In this document: in pieces, positions 3,775-6,406 of the stretch
Position numbering within the stretch: the first letter of the stretch is position 1
Layout of the letters: every line of letters starts with the position of its first letter
NCBI GenBank assembly: GCA_011042755.1
Contig: DRBY01000046.1
Location: forward strand, 1 to 6,406
Direction of reading: 5' to 3'
Source of the DNA: Thermoproteota archaeon
GTDB taxonomy: Archaea; Thermoproteota; Korarchaeia; Korarchaeales; Korarchaeaceae
Length of the DNA: 6,406 nucleotides
Position numbers and translations under genes: made by a program
The notes under the pieces: generated by a model
What the model saw: only the letters and a program-made list of their open reading frames with translations
Told to the model about the DNA's origin: nothing
The model's database searches: none

Positions 3775-6406
3775 ATGAGAGTCAGGCCTGGCATCGAGGA
3801 GTCTCTGAAGCTGAACTTCTTCATAGAGAGAGGATACACGAGGAAGCGCTGTCCCAAGTGTGGTGAGCACTTCTGGACGCTGGACCCTGATAGAGAGGTC
3901 TGCGGCGAGTCTCCCTGTGAACCCTACAGCTTCATCGGTAGAGGGTTGAGCAAGAAGTTCAGCGTGGCCGACGCCAGAGAGGGGTTTCTATCCTTCATGG
4001 AGTCTAGAGGGCACACCAGGATTGGCCGCTACCCAGTCGTGGCTAGGTGGAGAGATGACCTGTTCCTCACGAGCGCCTCGATAGTGGACTTCCAGCCCTT
4101 CGTCACAGCTGGTCTCGTTCCTCCGCCGGCTAACCCTCTGACGATATCTCAGCCGTGCATACGCCTCAAGGACATCGACAAAGTGGGCCTCACTATGGGT
4201 AGGCACCTGACCATATTCGAGATGATGGCCCACCATGCGTTCAACACACCGAGGGAGGAGGTATACTGGAAGGAGAGAACCCTCGAACTCTTCCACGAGT
4301 ACGCCACGAGCGTCCTAAGCGTGCCCGAAGAGGAGATAATCTACAAGGAAGGGTGGTGGGAGGGCGGGGGAAACGCCGGCCCCGATGTCGAGCCCATCGT
4401 CGCTGGACTGGAGATAGCGACGCTGGTATTCATGGAGTACAAGGTTAGAGACGGCGTTTATGAGAAAATGTCAACTAGAGTTGTTGACACAGGCTATGGC
4501 CTCGAGAGGATCACGTGGTTATCTCAAGGCACGCCAACTGCTTTTGATGCCGTGTACGGACACTTAGTTGACCGGTTCCTTGATCTGCTCGGCATAGAGC
4601 GACCAGACAGGAGTCTGATGGAGAGGTACTCGACTCTGTCCTCTCTGACGGCGCACGTGGAGAAGGGCAAGAAGCTGAAGGAACTCAGGAGAGTAATTGC
4701 GTCTCAGCTGGAATTAGATCCCGAAGAGCTAGATGTGGCGCTATCTCCGGTTGAACTCGCCTACTCTGTTCTGGATCACACGAAGACGGTAGCCTTCATG
4801 CTAGCAGACGGACTCGTACCATCGAACTCCAAGGAGGGGTATCTGGGGAGGCTCGTGATAAGGAGGACCCTGAGGGCCCTGCGGTCTCTCGGGGCAGAAG
4901 TTCCCCTAGCGGATCTCGTGGACCTCCAGCTCGAGTACTGGGGCAGTCAGTTCCCAGAGCTGCTTGAGAAGAGGGACAGGATTCTAGACATGGTCTCAGT
5001 GGAGGAGGCGAGGTTCCTCGAGGTGCTGAAGAAGGGCAGGCAGCTGATAGAGAGGGAACTCAAGAAGCTCAAGAGATCGAGAGGCGTACCGCTCGACTTC
5101 CTGCTGGAGCTGTATGACTCACACGGAGTCCCTCCAGAACTCGCCGCAGAGGTCGCTAGGGAGCACGGCGTGGACATCGAGGTTCCAGATAACTTCTACG
5201 AGCTGGTGGCCGCCAGGCACGAGGCTCCCGAGGTGAAGCCCCCTGAGCTGCCTCCCTATCTGGAGGAGGTCGAGGCTATGCCAAAGACCGAGCTCCTGTT
5301 CTACAAGGACCCCTACGCTCGGACATTCAAAGCCAAGGTGGTCGGTCTCTTGGACGACGCTCTCGTCCTCGATAGAACGGCTTTCTACCCGGAGGGTGGA
5401 GGTCAGCCTTCAGACACGGGCTTCCTCATCCTGAGCGACGGCACGAAGCTTAAGGTAGTTAGAGCAGAGAAGGTGAAGGACAGGGTTCTTCACTTCGTAG
5501 AGGGCGAGCTGTCCAAGGTCCGCGTCGGGGACGAGGTCTCTGGAGAGATAGACTGGCCAAAGAGGATCTCGCTGATGAGACATCACACGGCTACGCACGT
5601 GCTGCTGGAATCAGCCAAGAGGGTTCTGGGGGATCACGTGTGGCAGTGGGGCGCCCAGAAGGGGGAGACCGAGAGCAGGCTCGACGTAACCCATTACAAG
5701 TCGGTGACAGACGAGGAGCTGAGGAGGATAGATCTGCTCGCAAATTCCATAGTGATGGAGAACAGGCGAGTGATAACCAAGTGGATGCCCAGACAGGAGG
5801 CCGAGAGGGTTCACGGTTTCGAGATATACCAGGGAGGCGTGGTGCCTGACCTTAACCTCAGGATCGTAGAGATCGAGGGATTCAATGTCCAGGCTTGCGC
5901 TGGTACGCACGTGATGAGAACCGGAGAGATAGGACCAATCAAGATACTGAGGGCTAGGAGAATTCAAGACGGGGTCGTCAGATTTGAGTTCAGCGCGGGA
6001 ATGGCCGCAGTCGAGAAGCTCCTCGAGGCGTACGAGAGGATGAAGAGGATCTCGAGCGTGGTGGGGGCCCCTCTGGAGAGGGCCGAAGACGCCGTCGAGA
6101 CTGTGGTGAAGGAGAACAGGGAGCTGTCAAAGAGGCTCAGAGAGGCTCTAGAGAACCTGCTGGTGCACAGAATAAGAGACGCTCAGGCCGCGGCCATCGG
6201 GAACTTGGAGTTCAGAGTGGTGGAGGTTGAACTCGATGACAGAAAGGCGCTAACTGACGCGGCCGACTCCTACGTGCGAGAGCACCCAGAGACAGTCCTC
6301 TGCTTGGTGGGGGGGTCGGGAAGAAGGCAAGTAGTTCTTGCCCTGGGAGCGCTGGCCATTGAGAGGGGCTTAGATGCCGGTAGGATGCTATCAGAGGTTC
6401 TAAGCT
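3775..6406 (+). CDS. alaS: Alanyl-tRNA synthetase, archaeal type (3' end outside window)
   Basis: Class II synthetase that charges tRNA-Ala with alanine and edits mischarged Ser/Gly. The frame is open from ATG 3775 to the window end (877 codons); the family is usually about 900 residues, so only a short C-terminal stretch is missing. An archaeal N-terminal module has Cys26, Cys29, Cys43 and Cys48 around FWTLDPDREVCG. Class II motif 2 is RHLTIFEM (143-150) and motif 3 is GYGLERI (240-246). Asn351 (VPSN) and Asp448 (YDSHG) sit where tRNA G3-U70 recognition residues lie in characterised enzymes. The editing domain has AFYPEGGGQPSD (536-547) and a complete zinc site: His604 and His608 (HTATH), Cys708 and His712 (CAGTH). 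A helical segment (~740-795) links to a DHHA1-type C-terminal domain with VGGSGRRQVV. No frameshift or missing catalytic residue is seen. The start lacks a ribosome-binding site but follows a TATA-like element. Pairing with rpl12 is a known crenarchaeal neighbourhood. Confidence 0.97.
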   Translation, partial: MRVRPGIEESLKLNFFIERGYTRKRCPKCGEHFWTLDPDREVCGESPCEPYSFIGRGLSKKFSVADAREGFLSFMESRGHTRIGRYPVVARWRDDLFLTSASIVDFQPFVTAGLVPPPANPLTISQPCIRLKDIDKVGLTMGRHLTIFEMMAHHAFNTPREEVYWKERTLELFHEYATSVLSVPEEEIIYKEGWWEGGGNAGPDVEPIVAGLEIATLVFMEYKVRDGVYEKMSTRVVDTGYGLERITWLSQGTPTAFDAVYGHLVDRFLDLLGIERPDRSLMERYSTLSSLTAHVEKGKKLKELRRVIASQLELDPEELDVALSPVELAYSVLDHTKTVAFMLADGLVPSNSKEGYLGRLVIRRTLRALRSLGAEVPLADLVDLQLEYWGSQFPELLEKRDRILDMVSVEEARFLEVLKKGRQLIERELKKLKRSRGVPLDFLLELYDSHGVPPELAAEVAREHGVDIEVPDNFYELVAARHEAPEVKPPELPPYLEEVEAMPKTELLFYKDPYARTFKAKVVGLLDDALVLDRTAFYPEGGGQPSDTGFLILSDGTKLKVVRAEKVKDRVLHFVEGELSKVRVGDEVSGEIDWPKRISLMRHHTATHVLLESAKRVLGDHVWQWGAQKGETESRLDVTHYKSVTDEELRRIDLLANSIVMENRRVITKWMPRQEAERVHGFEIYQGGVVPDLNLRIVEIEGFNVQACAGTHVMRTGEIGPIKILRARRIQDGVVRFEFSAGMAAVEKLLEAYERMKRISSVVGAPLERAEDAVETVVKENRELSKRLREALENLLVHRIRDAQAAAIGNLEFRVVEVELDDRKALTDAADSYVREHPETVLCLVGGSGRRQVVLALGALAIERGLDAGRMLSEVLS

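Noticed and set aside
3988..5967. Several short open frames (62-118 codons) on both strands within alaS
   Set aside because: All lie inside the uninterrupted alaS frame, which keeps every expected motif; none shows features of its own.
1..6406. Search for CRISPR repeats, insertion-sequence ends, integration site or frameshifts
   Set aside because: No regularly spaced repeats, transposase-like frames or terminal inverted repeats were seen. The tRNA is intact without a visible duplicated 3' fragment, and the alaS and rpl12 frames are unbroken.

Overview
The window reads as a piece of an archaeal chromosome, most likely from a (hyper)thermophilic member of the TACK group (Thermoproteota/Crenarchaeota or Korarchaeota). 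The evidence is an archaeal-type stalk protein L12/P1 ending in GLGALFG, an archaeal-type alanyl-tRNA synthetase with an N-terminal four-cysteine module, archaeal TATA-like elements and short leaders, and an Arg codon choice dominated by AGA/AGG. The exact lineage cannot be fixed from sequence reading alone.

Layout. Positions 1-1073 hold two tightly spaced plus-strand genes. The first is the C-terminal end of a surface protein with a membrane anchor and a very Arg-rich tail. The second is a small, unrecognised protein with an N-terminal membrane anchor. A minus-strand tRNA-Arg(UCU) gene with encoded CCA (1074-1151) abuts the second gene's stop codon. Divergent from the tRNA, behind a shared AT-rich element at 1174-1185, is a 709-residue exported protein (1217-3346). 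It has several Ig-like CARDB/DUF11-type modules, many N-glycosylation sequons and a C-terminal membrane anchor. After it come rpl12 (3405-3728) and alaS (3775 to beyond the window end), each with its own TATA-like element.

How the parts relate. The left half looks like a cell-envelope locus: genes 1 and 3 share their domain type and a basic cytoplasmic end, and gene 2 is a small membrane-anchored partner candidate. The right half is translation machinery. An rpl12-alaS neighbourhood is known in some Crenarchaeota, but here rpl12 is not directly preceded by the L11-L1-L10 genes. All of the window is densely coding, and no intergenic stretch exceeds about 150 bases. I saw no insertion sequence, CRISPR array, integrase or other mobile signature. 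The right half is ordinary conserved housekeeping; the least understood part is the surface-protein cluster on the left.
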